From the NCBI GenBank assembly GCA_028277485.1, contig JANQGE010000041.1, positions 1 to 64,000 of the forward strand: a stretch of 64,000 nt of DNA, in the 5' to 3' direction. Source of the DNA: Chlorobium sp. GTDB taxonomy: Bacteria; Bacteroidota; Chlorobiia; Chlorobiales; Chlorobiaceae. Under the pieces are notes generated by a model, which saw nothing but the letters and a program-made list of their open reading frames with translations, searched no databases and had not been told where the DNA came from. This document shows, piece by piece, positions 42,925 to 52,347 of the stretch. The first letter of the stretch is position 1, and each line of letters starts with the position of its first letter. A program made the translations under genes and the position numbers.

Positions 42925-43185
42925 GTCGCTATTCTTTCTCCCCTTTGCCAACTGCAAACTGGCTACTGCCGACTGATTCCCTTTCGACCCCGAACCCCCC
43001 CCGTGAAATCAAACCGGATATTTCACAGGGCCGACCCCGATCTCCGAAAGAGAGAAAATCGGGATTCGGTACTCGGGAATCGATCTCTTCTTTTCCCCCT
43101 TGTCCCTCGTCACTTGTTACTTGTCACTATTCTTTTGCCAACTGTGAACTTCTTGTCTTGTCACTGTTACTCGTCACTGCTTTGT
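42925..43185 (-). repeat. Composite dispersed-repeat block between converging genes, with nested palindrome
   Basis: Minus-oriented GTGAC heptads supply the stop of the gene at 43174; CAGTTGGC, CCGAT and ACCCCGAT modules follow. A 24-bp insert at 43003-43026 has 7-bp perfect arms GTGAAAT / ATTTCAC and interrupts the GACCCCGA tract; the exact reverse complement occurs at 55082-55105. Confidence 0.85.
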
Positions 43186-44352
43186 CAGTTGCAGAATTTT
43201 GTCCCTCATTATTTCTGCAGTGAATGTTTTGACAATAAACTCTCTTCCCTTTTCACCCATTCGACGGGCAAGTTTCTTGTCGATAAGAAGGATTGAAACG
43301 CGCTCTGACAAGGCCGTTCTGTCACCGGCTGGAACAACATAGCCGGTTTTCCCGTCAATGACTGTTTCCGGCTGTCCACCGGTATTGCCTACAACTACCG
43401 GCAATCCGCACGCAGCCGCTTCTATGGCTGTCCTGCCAAACCCTTCCTCTTGATACATCGGTTCATAGACGGCTTTTGACCACAAGGCAAAAACATCGGC
43501 GGCATGGTAAATTTCGGGTAATTCATGATGCTCAACAGGGTTTTTGATCACGACATTTTTTTCAAGACCATTAAATGCTATGGCATCCAGAATCTTGCTA
43601 TACTCCGGTTCACGCGGAGCGGAGACCATAAGCAGGATGAATCCCGGCACTTCCTTTGCCACCGGTTTCAGGGCTCTGATAAGATCGGTAAATCCTTTAA
43701 ATGCAACCATACGTCCCACGGTCAGAAGTACGGGAGCCTCTGCAGGAATACCCATTTTTTCCCTGAGGATTCTTTTTCTGCCAGGATCCGTTTCAGGTTT
43801 GAACAGATGGTGGTCGACGTCGTTGCCGATCACAACACTTTTGAACGGAACGTCTGGAAAAGTTTTTCTGACGAGATTATCGAGAAAACTGCTGTTCGGT
43901 ATCAATATATCGACGTTTTTCAGAACCCGTTCAAGCTGTCGCTGCTCTTTGTTGTCCCGCGGATATACAGCTTTTGTTATTTCAGTGCCTCTGGCGGAAC
44001 AGTAGAGAGTAAAGGGAAAAAGCTTTTTCAGGAGATGTATTTTCGCTGCATTGTGCCATGTGGCCGCAATAACGGCGGCATGTTTATGGGAGGCAAGAAG
44101 GTGAAGCAGGTAGGGGAGTTCCCAGAGCCAGTTCATTTTCTGCCAGTTGCGTCCGGTGATGTATTTTATTGTATTGGTAGAACGGATTTTTGATTTCCTG
44201 TGATATCCGGTTTTGCGTGTAAGGACGACGACTTTTTTACCGGTGGATTTGAGGGTTTTATAGAGGTTATTTGCCCAGTGAGCAATCCCGCCGTTCTGGC
44301 CGGGAGGGAACTCGGAGACAAGAATAATGAAAACTTTGTTTTGCCTGTCCAT
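43174..44352 (-). CDS. Glycosyltransferase family 4
   Basis: About 392 residues from MDRQNKVFIILVSEFPPGQN. GT-B enzyme of a surface-polysaccharide gene set. It starts with SEFPPGQNGGIAHWANNLYK and has the later VLLTVGRMVAFKGFTDLI and EEGFGRTAIEAAACGLPVVV sites. It is a close paralogue of the gene at 47824 (shared HWANNL/YWAKNL, TRKT/THKD and RDWQKLHWLYR-type phrases). I chose the ATG at 44350-44352; an in-frame ATG at 44433 would add residues read from the TGAATTATTCA repeat. The stop TGA lies in the GTGAC repeat. Confidence 0.88.
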   Translation of the reverse strand: MDRQNKVFIILVSEFPPGQNGGIAHWANNLYKTLKSTGKKVVVLTRKTGYHRKSKIRSTNTIKYITGRNWQKMNWLWELPYLLHLLASHKHAAVIAATWHNAAKIHLLKKLFPFTLYCSARGTEITKAVYPRDNKEQRQLERVLKNVDILIPNSSFLDNLVRKTFPDVPFKSVVIGNDVDHHLFKPETDPGRKRILREKMGIPAEAPVLLTVGRMVAFKGFTDLIRALKPVAKEVPGFILLMVSAPREPEYSKILDAIAFNGLEKNVVIKNPVEHHELPEIYHAADVFALWSKAVYEPMYQEEGFGRTAIEAAACGLPVVVGNTGGQPETVIDGKTGYVVPAGDRTALSERVSILLIDKKLARRMGEKGREFIVKTFTAEIMRDKILQLTKQ

Positions 44353-44405
44353 ACTATGATTGCAACAATATAGAGATGCTTTGATCCGGTAAAGACTCCT
44401 TGAAT

Positions 44406-44560
44406 TTAACCTGAATAATTCATGAGAGTTCAAACACCCGGACTGTAGAAATAGACAGATTCAAGGTTCAAGATTGAAAATTCAAGGATAGATTTTCCGA
44501 CCCCCGATTCCCGATTAAGTTTTTTTCTTCTTTTGGTGAATTATTCAAGTTAAATACTAC
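44406..44560 (-). promoter_or_regulatory. Upstream dispersed motif before the glycosyltransferase at 44352
   Basis: Minus strand: TTGAATTTTCAATCTTGAAC heptads, AGTCCGGGTGTTTGAACT, then the palindrome TGAATTATTCA (44412-44422), 60 bases before the ATG. A second copy of the palindrome lies at 44537-44547. No gene. It resembles the motif upstream of four other envelope genes. Confidence 0.5.
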
Positions 44561-44595
44561 TGCAGAGAAATGGAACTCTTTACCGAATGGCAATA

Positions 44596-45696
44596 TCAGG
44601 GTAAGGTATTGAAAAGCAATTGATGTTCCTTTTCAACAATCTGCTCGATCGAATAGTTGGATACTGCGAATTTTCTCGAATTCCGTCCAAGTGTTTTGCA
44701 TAATGCTTCGGACGACAGAAGTTTTTTTATGGATCGACGGATATCTTCAGGCGCCGTACCACAAAGACAACCCGTTTCTCCGTCGTGTATAACTTCCCTG
44801 ACTCCAGGCATGTCCATACCAATAACCGGCCGCCCGCAGGCCATGGCTTCAATGAGTGTTTTCGGGTGTCCTTCATATAGAGAGGGTAGTATGAATATTT
44901 TCGCTCTGTTGAGATAGGCGGGAAGTTCATTGTTCAGGATATTGCTTTTCCAGGTAATATCTACTCCGAGCTCAAGGGCCTTGGCCCTGAGTTCATGCTC
45001 AAGCGATCCGCTCCCGATAATGAGCGTTTGCAAATCCATCCCCTGGATGGCATCGAGCAAAACGGTAAGGTTTTTTTGCGGCACGAGCCGGCCGATAAAA
45101 AGCAGGTCGATGTCGCGTTGCACTTCAGAGGGTGCAAAAACGTCAGTATCGACATAATTTGGAATGACGGTAATCCTGTCGCAAGTTTCGGGTAGCCTGG
45201 ACAAGATGTTTTCTTTCATCACGGGGGTTGTTACCTCTATTTTCTCCGCTTTGCTGAAAAGCCGGTTTTCATCGTTGAGAGCTTTTGCCGCTTCCTTTGA
45301 TTCGACCCCGTATCGATTGGCCATGAATTCCGAGTGCATGTAACCGCAGCGGGCAAGCAGCGGTTTTCCAAAACGTTCGGCTGATTTCAACGCAACAAGG
45401 CCGCCTGGAGTCTGATTTGTTTTTATGATATCGGTTTTCATGAGGGTTTGTGCATGAAGCACGGGTATCAGCGTGGTATACAGCTTTGTCGGAAGGCGTT
45501 TTGCATTGCAGAGGATCTCGATTCCCGGCAGGCGATCCCTGAAAAGGACATGATCGTTTTTGCCGTAGGTTATAAAGCTGAGCCTTACACCTTTTTCCAG
45601 ATATTTCCTGTAGAGCGCAACTTCCCTGTCGAACAGGCCGATATTTTCCCATCGTTCCAATGAGGTCTTATAAGTAAAGAACAGGGTGAGGTTCAT
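44596..45696 (-). CDS. Glycosyltransferase family 4
   Basis: 366 residues from MNLTLFFTYKTSLERWENIG. GT-B glycosyltransferase; donor and acceptor are unknown. N-terminal domain with KTNQTPGGLVALKSAERFGK; second domain with LLFIGRLVPQKNLTVLLDAI and the C-terminal site LPSLYEGHPKTLIEAMACG. The ATG at 45694-45696 overlaps the stop of the upstream gene by four bases (ATGA), so translation is probably coupled. Downstream lies the 44406 regulatory-type repeat and the next gene in the same direction. Confidence 0.88.
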   Translation of the reverse strand: MNLTLFFTYKTSLERWENIGLFDREVALYRKYLEKGVRLSFITYGKNDHVLFRDRLPGIEILCNAKRLPTKLYTTLIPVLHAQTLMKTDIIKTNQTPGGLVALKSAERFGKPLLARCGYMHSEFMANRYGVESKEAAKALNDENRLFSKAEKIEVTTPVMKENILSRLPETCDRITVIPNYVDTDVFAPSEVQRDIDLLFIGRLVPQKNLTVLLDAIQGMDLQTLIIGSGSLEHELRAKALELGVDITWKSNILNNELPAYLNRAKIFILPSLYEGHPKTLIEAMACGRPVIGMDMPGVREVIHDGETGCLCGTAPEDIRRSIKKLLSSEALCKTLGRNSRKFAVSNYSIEQIVEKEHQLLFNTLP

Positions 45697-46544
45697 ACCG
45701 GTACTGGGTTTCGGGGTTGTGTGCGTAAGGTGCACGGTTGGAAAAACGAGGTGATATTTTTTTGCACCAAAGGTCCGCGGCGGTACTGTTTATGTTTGTA
45801 GTCAAGGCCGAGTTTTACCCGCAATTGTCTCAACACGTAGTTGATGTATGATTTGTCGGCGTAGGCTGAACGGATCTTTGAAATTTCTGACGGGTTCAGT
45901 CTGCTTGAGCGTTTACGGTTCGCGTCCAGGCTGCTTCGCTGCATGAATGCAGCGTGAAGGCAGCGGAAGTATGACTGCTCCCAAGCCATTGTTTCATATA
46001 ACCTATATCTGGGAGGGGGATCGGTTACGTGGTTCTTGAACCGCAGAATTCCCCAATGTAGACGTTGTGGACAGTCCGTCCAGCTTTCCACCATTGAAAA
46101 GTTGTAGAGTTTTGTCATCGATCGGGAAGGGGGGGCGAGATGCCCTTTGGCGACCCCGTTTGCCAAATCGATTGATACACAGTTGAGCACGTTGCCATAG
46201 ATACACCAGTAGTCGCTGAAAGAACCTTTGTGAAGAAGGGTTCTCATCTTTCCGAGACCGGAAGGGTCATAGATTTCGTCGCCGTCTACGCCGAAAACCC
46301 AGGTATTTGTCCCTGCGAACTTTTCTATGAACTCATGTGACTCTTTCGGGTGCGAAACTCTCGTGAGCCTGATTTTGCCATGTTTTTCAGCAAGTCCGCT
46401 GAGTATTGCAAAAGTTCTGTCGCGAGAGAAGTTTTCTGCGATAAAGATTTCATCGCAGAAATCAAGAATGTTGTTCACGACAGCCTCGATAAAAATGTCC
46501 TCATCCCTGACGAGCAGTATACCGATGATTTTCGGATCGACCAT
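45693..46544 (-). CDS. Glycosyltransferase family 2-like
   Basis: 283 residues from MVDPKIIGILLVRDEDIFIE. GT-A fold, nucleotide-sugar-dependent. It starts with IIGILLVRDEDIFIEAVV and carries a DXD-type metal site at VFGVDGDEIYD near residue 90. The second half (about 110-260) is unlike common family-2 enzymes. I chose the ATG at 46542-46544; an in-frame start at 46562 lies in repeat sequence. The stop overlaps the next gene by four bases. Confidence 0.78.
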   Translation of the reverse strand: MVDPKIIGILLVRDEDIFIEAVVNNILDFCDEIFIAENFSRDRTFAILSGLAEKHGKIRLTRVSHPKESHEFIEKFAGTNTWVFGVDGDEIYDPSGLGKMRTLLHKGSFSDYWCIYGNVLNCVSIDLANGVAKGHLAPPSRSMTKLYNFSMVESWTDCPQRLHWGILRFKNHVTDPPPRYRLYETMAWEQSYFRCLHAAFMQRSSLDANRKRSSRLNPSEISKIRSAYADKSYINYVLRQLRVKLGLDYKHKQYRRGPLVQKNITSFFQPCTLRTQPRNPVPV

Positions 46545-46554
46545 AAATTTTGAC

Positions 46555-46812
46555 TTTGTCACACGTCACTATTCTTTTGCCAACTGCCAACTGATTCACT
46601 TACGTGAAAGTTCTTCTTCTTAGTTTTGAGCAATGAGTGCTGAGAGAGAAAATCGGGGTTCGCCGTCGGTATCGGAATCGGGATTCGGTAATCGATCTTT
46701 TCTCTAATGCCAACTGCGAACTTCTTGTCTTGTCACTTGTTACTCGTCACTTGTCACTATTTTGCCGACTGCCTACTGAAGACTGCCAACTTGTCACTCG
46801 TCACTACTCTCC
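46555..46812 (-). repeat. Composite dispersed-repeat block between two glycosyltransferase genes
   Basis: Minus-oriented: GTGACRA heptads carry the final SSDE codons and TGA of the gene at 46794, followed by CAGTAGGCAG, GGCATTAGAGAAAAGATCG, the CCGAT tract, GACGGCGAACCCCGA, CTCAGCACTCATTGCTC and AGAACTTTCACG. No gene is seen. Confidence 0.87.
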
Positions 46813-47798
46813 CGTGTAAGGCATCTAAAAAAAAACTTGAGGTATTTTAATGTCGATGGTCTGTAGTGGTTATGTAGATATGATGACTTGTAGAGGTCGA
46901 GAGTATCTTTTCCGTACTGAGTGTTTTTTCGGCAGCAAAGCCACCATTTTCGGCCTACTTCCTTCAAGAAAATGTCCGTGGAATAAACGTGCTGGTGAGT
47001 GTTTAGGTCGACCAGATGCTCGAGCCATTTTTTTGCCTTTGTCAGATTTATACCTTCGCGGGTTTCAGCTACCTGGTGATGAGTTTCCAGTTCGTCATCA
47101 CTAATGTCATGGATCATCGAGTGGAGATAAGATTCTCGGATCCGGCGAGCGTTGCTTTTCTGTAGATCGGCTTTTTTCTGGCTGATTTGTCTGGCATGCT
47201 CCCGAAAATATACCAAAATCTCGGGTAGATTGGCAAAACGGGTCTCTGGGGCAAGCCGTGTCCAGAAGTTATAGTCCTGCGTATAAACAAAATTTTTCGG
47301 ATAAAGGAGGTGTTCTATGGCAGCTTTTTTCATTATGACCGTTGGATGAAAGAAACAGGTATTGAACAAGAGGGTGATTTTCAGTTCCTGGTCGAATTCC
47401 GGTTGGTACCTGCGGTTTTTCAGCTTTCCTTTTTTGATGATACGGATACCGCTTCCGCAGATGCCTGTATCAGGATGGGCATCCATAAAACGCACCTGAT
47501 TTTCCAGTCGATGCGGAAGGCTTATATCGTCGGCGTCCATCCGTGCAATGTATTTGCCGCGTGAGAGTCTGATGCCGTTATTCAGGGCATGTACCGTGCC
47601 GCAGTGGTCATCATATCTCTCAAATCTTATTCTGGGGTCGGAAAATGATTTGACAATATCGGGGCTGCTGTCGGTTGAGCCGTCGTCGATGATCAGAAAT
47701 TCATAATCATCGAACGTCTGACCCAGAATACTTTCAATGGCATCTCTGAGATATGCTTCCCCGTTGAAAACGGGCATAAGAACGGTGACTTTCGGCAT
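46794..47798 (-). CDS. Glycosyltransferase family 2
   Basis: 334 residues from MPKVTVLMPVFNGEAYLRDA. Inverting GT-A transferase, one of the sugar-adding enzymes of the glycan locus. The nucleotide-binding core reads EFLIIDDGSTDSSPDIV (near 31-47) and the DXD motif is RMDADDISLPHRLE (near 87-100). The C-terminal third, with many His/Arg residues, is unassigned. Start: ATG at 47796-47798, 26 bases after the upstream stop. The stop comes from the GTGAC repeat. Confidence 0.88.
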   Translation of the reverse strand: MPKVTVLMPVFNGEAYLRDAIESILGQTFDDYEFLIIDDGSTDSSPDIVKSFSDPRIRFERYDDHCGTVHALNNGIRLSRGKYIARMDADDISLPHRLENQVRFMDAHPDTGICGSGIRIIKKGKLKNRRYQPEFDQELKITLLFNTCFFHPTVIMKKAAIEHLLYPKNFVYTQDYNFWTRLAPETRFANLPEILVYFREHARQISQKKADLQKSNARRIRESYLHSMIHDISDDELETHHQVAETREGINLTKAKKWLEHLVDLNTHQHVYSTDIFLKEVGRKWWLCCRKNTQYGKDTLDLYKSSYLHNHYRPSTLKYLKFFFRCLTRESSDE

Positions 47799-47823
47799 GG
47801 ACGGTTTCCGGAAACGTGCTTTC

Positions 47824-49020
47824 CTACAGTAGGTTATCGAGTCTTGGATGTACAATCGAGAGAATCTTTTCGGTCATGGATTGATCTGAAAAGTTCTCGA
47901 TGACATGTTCCCTGCCCTTTCGACCCATTTCGGCGGCAAGTGTTGTATCGGTCAACAAGGTAATGAGCTTGCGTTTGAGCGTTTCCTGGTCGCCGTGCCG
48001 GATAACGAAGCCGGTTTCACTGTCGATGACAGCTTCATCCAGACCTCCGGTAGTGCTGACAACAACAGGCAAACCGCATGCACTGGCTTCCGGAATGACT
48101 CTTGGGAGCCCTTCTTCCTGATAATGCGGAAAATATACCGGTTCGGATGTCAAAGCAAAGACATCGGCCGCCTGCAGGAGCTTTGGCAGTTCCTCATTCC
48201 TGACAGGGCTCTGAATGACGACATGGCTTTCAAGATTCAGTTCTTTCACCAGGTGAGCTATGAGTTGCTTTTCAGGTTCCTGCGGGTGTGCAACGATCAT
48301 GTAACGGACATCAGGAATCTGCTTCCGTATATCCGGCAGTGCCATGATGATATTGCGGAATCCCTTGACGGCAATCATCCTGCCGACCGATATAATCAAA
48401 GGAAAGTTGCTGTCTATGTTGAACTGCCGTTTCCTTGCCTTCCTTTTCTCGGCATCGGGTTCGGGTCTGAACACATCGGTATTGACATTGCACCCGAGGA
48501 TGACGCTTTTGCAGGAGAGGCTCGGGTACATTGAACGGGCAAGACGATCGAGTGAACGGCTTACCGGTATGAAAAGGTCTATGGCACTCAAGATGCGATC
48601 AATTTTATTCAGGACCTTTTCTTTTTTCGGGAAAACATGTTTCGTGATATCTGTCCCGTGCGAGGAGCAGTATATCCGGAAGCCAAACAGTGGTTTCAGT
48701 TTGTGGATGACCTGCAACTCATCCCAGGTCGAAGCTATAAGTATGACGTTTCTGCGAGTCGTGAGAAGTCTCAAGAGGTGAGGCATGCGGTATAACCAAT
48801 GAAGTTTTTGCCAGTCACGCCCTTTGATATATCGGACTTTGGCTGTGGATTTGACTTTCGCGCTTCTGTGTTTTCTATCCTTGTGTGTGAGGATTACAGC
48901 ATGACAGTTTAAACGTGCAAGCGTATCGAAAAGGTTTTTGGCCCAGTAGGCAATGCCGCCATGCACCCCGGGAGGATATTCTGAAGCCAGTACGATATAG
49001 AGCGTTTTATCCTTTTGCAT
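47824..49020 (-). CDS. Glycosyltransferase family 4 (paralogue of the gene at 43174)
   Basis: 398 residues from MQKDKTLYIVLASEYPPGVH. The GT-B fold and the sequence closely follow the enzyme at 43174: SEYPPGVHGGIAYWAKNLFD, LPLIISVGRMIAVKGFRN-like and EEGLPRVIPEASACGLPVVV. The two probably arose by duplication within the locus. The ATG at 49018-49020 fits the family N-terminus; an upstream in-frame ATG at 49050 is less likely. No donor specificity can be read. 126 bp of unique sequence separate it from the GT9 gene. Confidence 0.88.
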   Translation of the reverse strand: MQKDKTLYIVLASEYPPGVHGGIAYWAKNLFDTLARLNCHAVILTHKDRKHRSAKVKSTAKVRYIKGRDWQKLHWLYRMPHLLRLLTTRRNVILIASTWDELQVIHKLKPLFGFRIYCSSHGTDITKHVFPKKEKVLNKIDRILSAIDLFIPVSRSLDRLARSMYPSLSCKSVILGCNVNTDVFRPEPDAEKRKARKRQFNIDSNFPLIISVGRMIAVKGFRNIIMALPDIRKQIPDVRYMIVAHPQEPEKQLIAHLVKELNLESHVVIQSPVRNEELPKLLQAADVFALTSEPVYFPHYQEEGLPRVIPEASACGLPVVVSTTGGLDEAVIDSETGFVIRHGDQETLKRKLITLLTDTTLAAEMGRKGREHVIENFSDQSMTEKILSIVHPRLDNLL

Positions 49021-49145
49021 GGTTTGGCTGGGAGACAACCTGTTTTTCAAAGTTTCGAGGTTTTTCCTGTTCCGTTAATGCATGCCGGGCAGGTTGTATA
49101 GCTTACTATGTACGTAAAAATGACGGTTGTTGAAAGAGGAGTGAT

Positions 49146-50183
49146 TTACTGATGTAACAGCTTTTTGACGGCGCTGATGACGGCTTCGGGTGCAATATCC
49201 TTTACAAATTCTGTAGGTGAGATTACAAGCTCGTGATCAGTCAGGAACGGCTGGAAGCGGGTCCGGTGCTGCGGGGCTTTAACGTACAAGCCCACAACCG
49301 GAGTTTGTTTGCTCGATGCCACATGGACCAGTGAAGTGTCGGGAGTGATAAGCAGTTGAAGTTTGTCGACAATCAAGCCGGCTTCATAAAGATTTGACGT
49401 TGACGGCGACGTAAGAATATTCGGAAATGAACGCTCGAGTTTTGTTTTTCCTTCAAGATCGGCGGGGGAGCTGAGAACAACAATGCGCCGGTCCGGAAAG
49501 ACGTTGACAAGCGCTTTCCAATTTTCATCTGTCCAGTACCGGGTAGGCCATCCTGCGCTTATGTTGATGCCAAGAGCACCTTTTAGGCCGGGAATTTCAA
49601 GAAATTGCTCGATCTTTTTTGAAACCGGTTTGGGCGGTAGATAAGGGCGGCATGATTCAGCCGGTACCGGTTTGCCGAGGATCGCCATAAGGCCGCAATT
49701 TTTCAGGGGAATAGGGCTGTGGTAATCGATATCGATCAGATAGTCGTAAAGACCTTCATGGAAATGGCTTGCTATGCCGGTTCTGCAGCGGGCCCTGATC
49801 AACAGGGAGTGAATGAGAAAGGTTCTTGACGGATGATCTTTGGTATTGAAAAGCAGGTCGAATTTTTGATGGAGAATGCTTTTGATGTAAGTTATCTGAT
49901 TTCCTTTTGCAAAATGAATTGCCGTGACATTGGGGTCGGTGCTGAAAAAATCGGTTACAGCCTTGCTGAATGTGACGAGATGGATAGCGGTTTCAGGAAA
50001 CTCTTTTTTGAGGTTTTTCAGAAGGGGAGTGAGCAGGATTGCATCGCCGTACTTTTCCTGTGCAAGAATGGCAATCGTGTTGAGAGGGCCGTTATAGCTC
50101 GATCGATAAGGTGGCAGGTTCCGAAGCGTCTGTAGGGTTCTTGCAAGGACCTGTCGGAAAACCCGTTTTTTTTTCGTACTCAT
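49146..50183 (-). CDS. Glycosyltransferase family 9 (heptosyltransferase-like)
   Basis: 345 residues, ADP-heptose:LPS heptosyltransferase family. GT-B fold, usually adding heptose to the LPS core. N-terminal AILAQEKYGDAILLTPLLKN (family start signature D/GDAILLTPLL), then PETAIHLVTFSKAVTDF, and in the second half LGINISAGWPTRYWTDENWK and LLITPDTSLVHVASSKQTPV, a GT9 hallmark. Consistent with rfaE2 at 7749, which makes the heptose donor. The ATG overlaps the upstream stop by four bases. Confidence 0.88.
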   Translation of the reverse strand: MSTKKKRVFRQVLARTLQTLRNLPPYRSSYNGPLNTIAILAQEKYGDAILLTPLLKNLKKEFPETAIHLVTFSKAVTDFFSTDPNVTAIHFAKGNQITYIKSILHQKFDLLFNTKDHPSRTFLIHSLLIRARCRTGIASHFHEGLYDYLIDIDYHSPIPLKNCGLMAILGKPVPAESCRPYLPPKPVSKKIEQFLEIPGLKGALGINISAGWPTRYWTDENWKALVNVFPDRRIVVLSSPADLEGKTKLERSFPNILTSPSTSNLYEAGLIVDKLQLLITPDTSLVHVASSKQTPVVGLYVKAPQHRTRFQPFLTDHELVISPTEFVKDIAPEAVISAVKKLLHQ

Positions 50184-51268
50184 GGTTTCGCACTTTCGAG
50201 TTTCGACAGCAGATAGGTTTCAAGGGCATCGGTCATCCGCTCCATGGTAAAATATTTGCTGACTCGTTCTTTGCCGGCTTTTCCGAATGCTCGTAGTTTT
50301 TCGTGATTGTCAATGAGCGAACCAATAGTGTTTGCCAATGCGGCCGGGTCGGCAGGAGGAACAATCAGGCCGGTTTTGCCATCTTGCATGAGTTCCCTTG
50401 CGCCATTGACATCGGTGGCTATAACCGGTTTTGCCATTGCCATCGCTTCCATCACGACGTTTGGCATGCCTTCGAAAAGCGAAGCAAGCACAAACAGGTC
50501 GCATCCATCGAGCCGGGGATAGATATCGGGTTTGAAGCCTTCAAACACAAAAGATTTCTCCAGTCCGGCGGCCTTAACCTGCGCCATGAGCGCCGGCTCG
50601 ATTTTTCCTTCGCCGGAAACAACAAAAGCAAGGTCGTTTCGTTGCTGCCCGAGAATACGCGCGGCTTCAATCAGATAATTGAATCCTTTCTGTTCAGCCA
50701 GACGTCCGGCGCTGTAAATGATTTTTTTCCCTGGAAAGCCGGAAGAAAAATCATGGGGGGAGACATGTTCAGGAATGACAATGCCGTTGTAGATGACCTT
50801 CACGAATTCCTTGTTGAACCATCCATACGCGGCATAAGCGTGTTTGATGGTTTCGCTGTTGGTGATAACGCCGTCTGTCAGTCTGGTCAGGGTGAAACGG
50901 TGTTTCCATTTTCTGCTGCACAGGAGCATCCCGTGCCGGGCCAGAACAACCGGTGTTCGGGCGATCCTTGCAGCCAAACCCGCAACTCTCACATCCTTGT
51001 TGAGATTGCAGATGAGGATATCGATGAAGTTTTTTTTCAGAAACAAGGCGATTCGCAAGGTTGCAAGCGGGCTGATATCCGAGTGGATTTCGATCACCGT
51101 TGTCGGGACGCCCGCCTGAACGGCGTATTCGAGAATGCGTGACTTTTTCCTGCTGGCCAGAACAACACGGTGGCCTCTTTTGAGAAGGCCTTTTGCGGCA
51201 TGTACCATCCATTTTTCACCACCTCCAAATTTGTGCCGACCTATCGAGTTCATAAAGAGAATGTTCAT
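50180..51268 (-). CDS. Glycosyltransferase family 4
   Basis: 362 residues. GT-B fold. It starts MNILFMNSIGRHKFGGGEKW, with VVLARHGMLLCSRKWKHR mid-domain, then IIYSAGRLAEQKGFNYLIEA and LFEGMPNVVMEAMAMAKPVI with the EX7E acidic pair. Similar in sequence to the genes at 51265 and 53330 (shared MNxLFxNSxR...GxEKW start), so it belongs to a small local family. ATGA overlaps on both sides indicate one tightly coupled operon with 51265 and 49146. Confidence 0.88.
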   Translation of the reverse strand: MNILFMNSIGRHKFGGGEKWMVHAAKGLLKRGHRVVLASRKKSRILEYAVQAGVPTTVIEIHSDISPLATLRIALFLKKNFIDILICNLNKDVRVAGLAARIARTPVVLARHGMLLCSRKWKHRFTLTRLTDGVITNSETIKHAYAAYGWFNKEFVKVIYNGIVIPEHVSPHDFSSGFPGKKIIYSAGRLAEQKGFNYLIEAARILGQQRNDLAFVVSGEGKIEPALMAQVKAAGLEKSFVFEGFKPDIYPRLDGCDLFVLASLFEGMPNVVMEAMAMAKPVIATDVNGARELMQDGKTGLIVPPADPAALANTIGSLIDNHEKLRAFGKAGKERVSKYFTMERMTDALETYLLSKLESAKP

Positions 51269-52347
51269 AAACGGTACTTTGTCTTCTGCAGGTCTGTACA
51301 GAAGTCGGTGATTTGCCTGGTCATTTCCGGAATCGAGAACATCTCTGTTACCGTTTTGGAGATTTCACCTGCTGTTTTTTCAAGCAGTGCAGGTTGTGTG
51401 TAGAGGCGCAGCAAAACATCGGCAAGTTGCTGTTCGTCTCCGTATTCGAGAAGAAAGCCGTTTTTTCCCTCCTGAATCACCGTGGTTATACCGCCTCCCG
51501 AGGCAGTGCTTATGATGGCGTTGTTCAGCAGGGCGGCTTCCAGGAGGGCGTTGGAAATGCCCTCGTTCTGTGATGTCATTGCAAAAACGTCTCCGGCGCG
51601 AAGAAACGGATACGGGTTGTCAAGAAAACCGGTAAAGATAACGTAGTTATCGATATGGAGTGATTCGGCAAGTTTTTGGAGGCTTTCTTTCAAAACACCC
51701 TCTCCTATGATGACAAGTCCTGCGTTGTCGACTGCGGAGTTTCTCATGAACCGTGCAAAGCCCCTGAGAAGCATGTCAAAACCCTTCCTGCGAGTTAATT
51801 TACCCATTGCAGAGACGGTAAAGCGGAACGGGAGTTCTATTGCCTGTTTTCCGGCCAGTTTGATGATTTCATCCCTGTCGAGACCATTATGGATGACCTT
51901 TATTCTTTCCGGTTCCCTGAATCCGGATTCCAGCAGCTTTTCCCTGATCGGTTCGGCGTTGACAATTACGCCGTCGGCAAGTTTGTTGAAAATAAATGTC
52001 TGAAAAAAACTGTTTTTCAGGTCTCTGACGATGCCGAGGCGCAGTACGTTGATACACCCGCAGGCCCTGCTGACGATGCCGGCAAGCGTGTAATCCTTGC
52101 GTTTGGAAGGAATAAGTACCTCGATATGGTTTTTCTCTACGAACGTTTTGAGTTTGATGATTGTCTCCAAGTCGGCTTCGTGACGATAAGGGAGGCGTAT
52201 TTTGGGAACGGGGACGCGATTTCCCACAATATCGTGCCGGTAAGCCAGAAATACCCGGTGCTCGCGGCTTAACGCTGTCGCAGCAAGCCGGACCCATTTT
52301 TCGTTCCCTCCCCATGCACGGGCGGAATTCATGAAAAGTACGTTCAT
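51265..52347 (-). CDS. Glycosyltransferase family 4 (paralogue of the gene at 53330)
   Basis: 360 residues. GT-B fold. Opens MNVLFMNSARAWGGNEKWVR; shared phrases with 53330 include VLIPSKRKDYTLAGI, NVLRLGIVR, LADGVIVNA, KVIHNGLDRD and LTRRKGFDMLLRGFARF. The acceptor/donor site reads NEGISNALLEAALLNNAIIS, where most family-4 enzymes have EGFG-type residues. It is the first gene of the coupled run going down to 49146, so the promoter probably lies in 52348-52732. Confidence 0.88.
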   Translation of the reverse strand: MNVLFMNSARAWGGNEKWVRLAATALSREHRVFLAYRHDIVGNRVPVPKIRLPYRHEADLETIIKLKTFVEKNHIEVLIPSKRKDYTLAGIVSRACGCINVLRLGIVRDLKNSFFQTFIFNKLADGVIVNAEPIREKLLESGFREPERIKVIHNGLDRDEIIKLAGKQAIELPFRFTVSAMGKLTRRKGFDMLLRGFARFMRNSAVDNAGLVIIGEGVLKESLQKLAESLHIDNYVIFTGFLDNPYPFLRAGDVFAMTSQNEGISNALLEAALLNNAIISTASGGGITTVIQEGKNGFLLEYGDEQQLADVLLRLYTQPALLEKTAGEISKTVTEMFSIPEMTRQITDFCTDLQKTKYRL

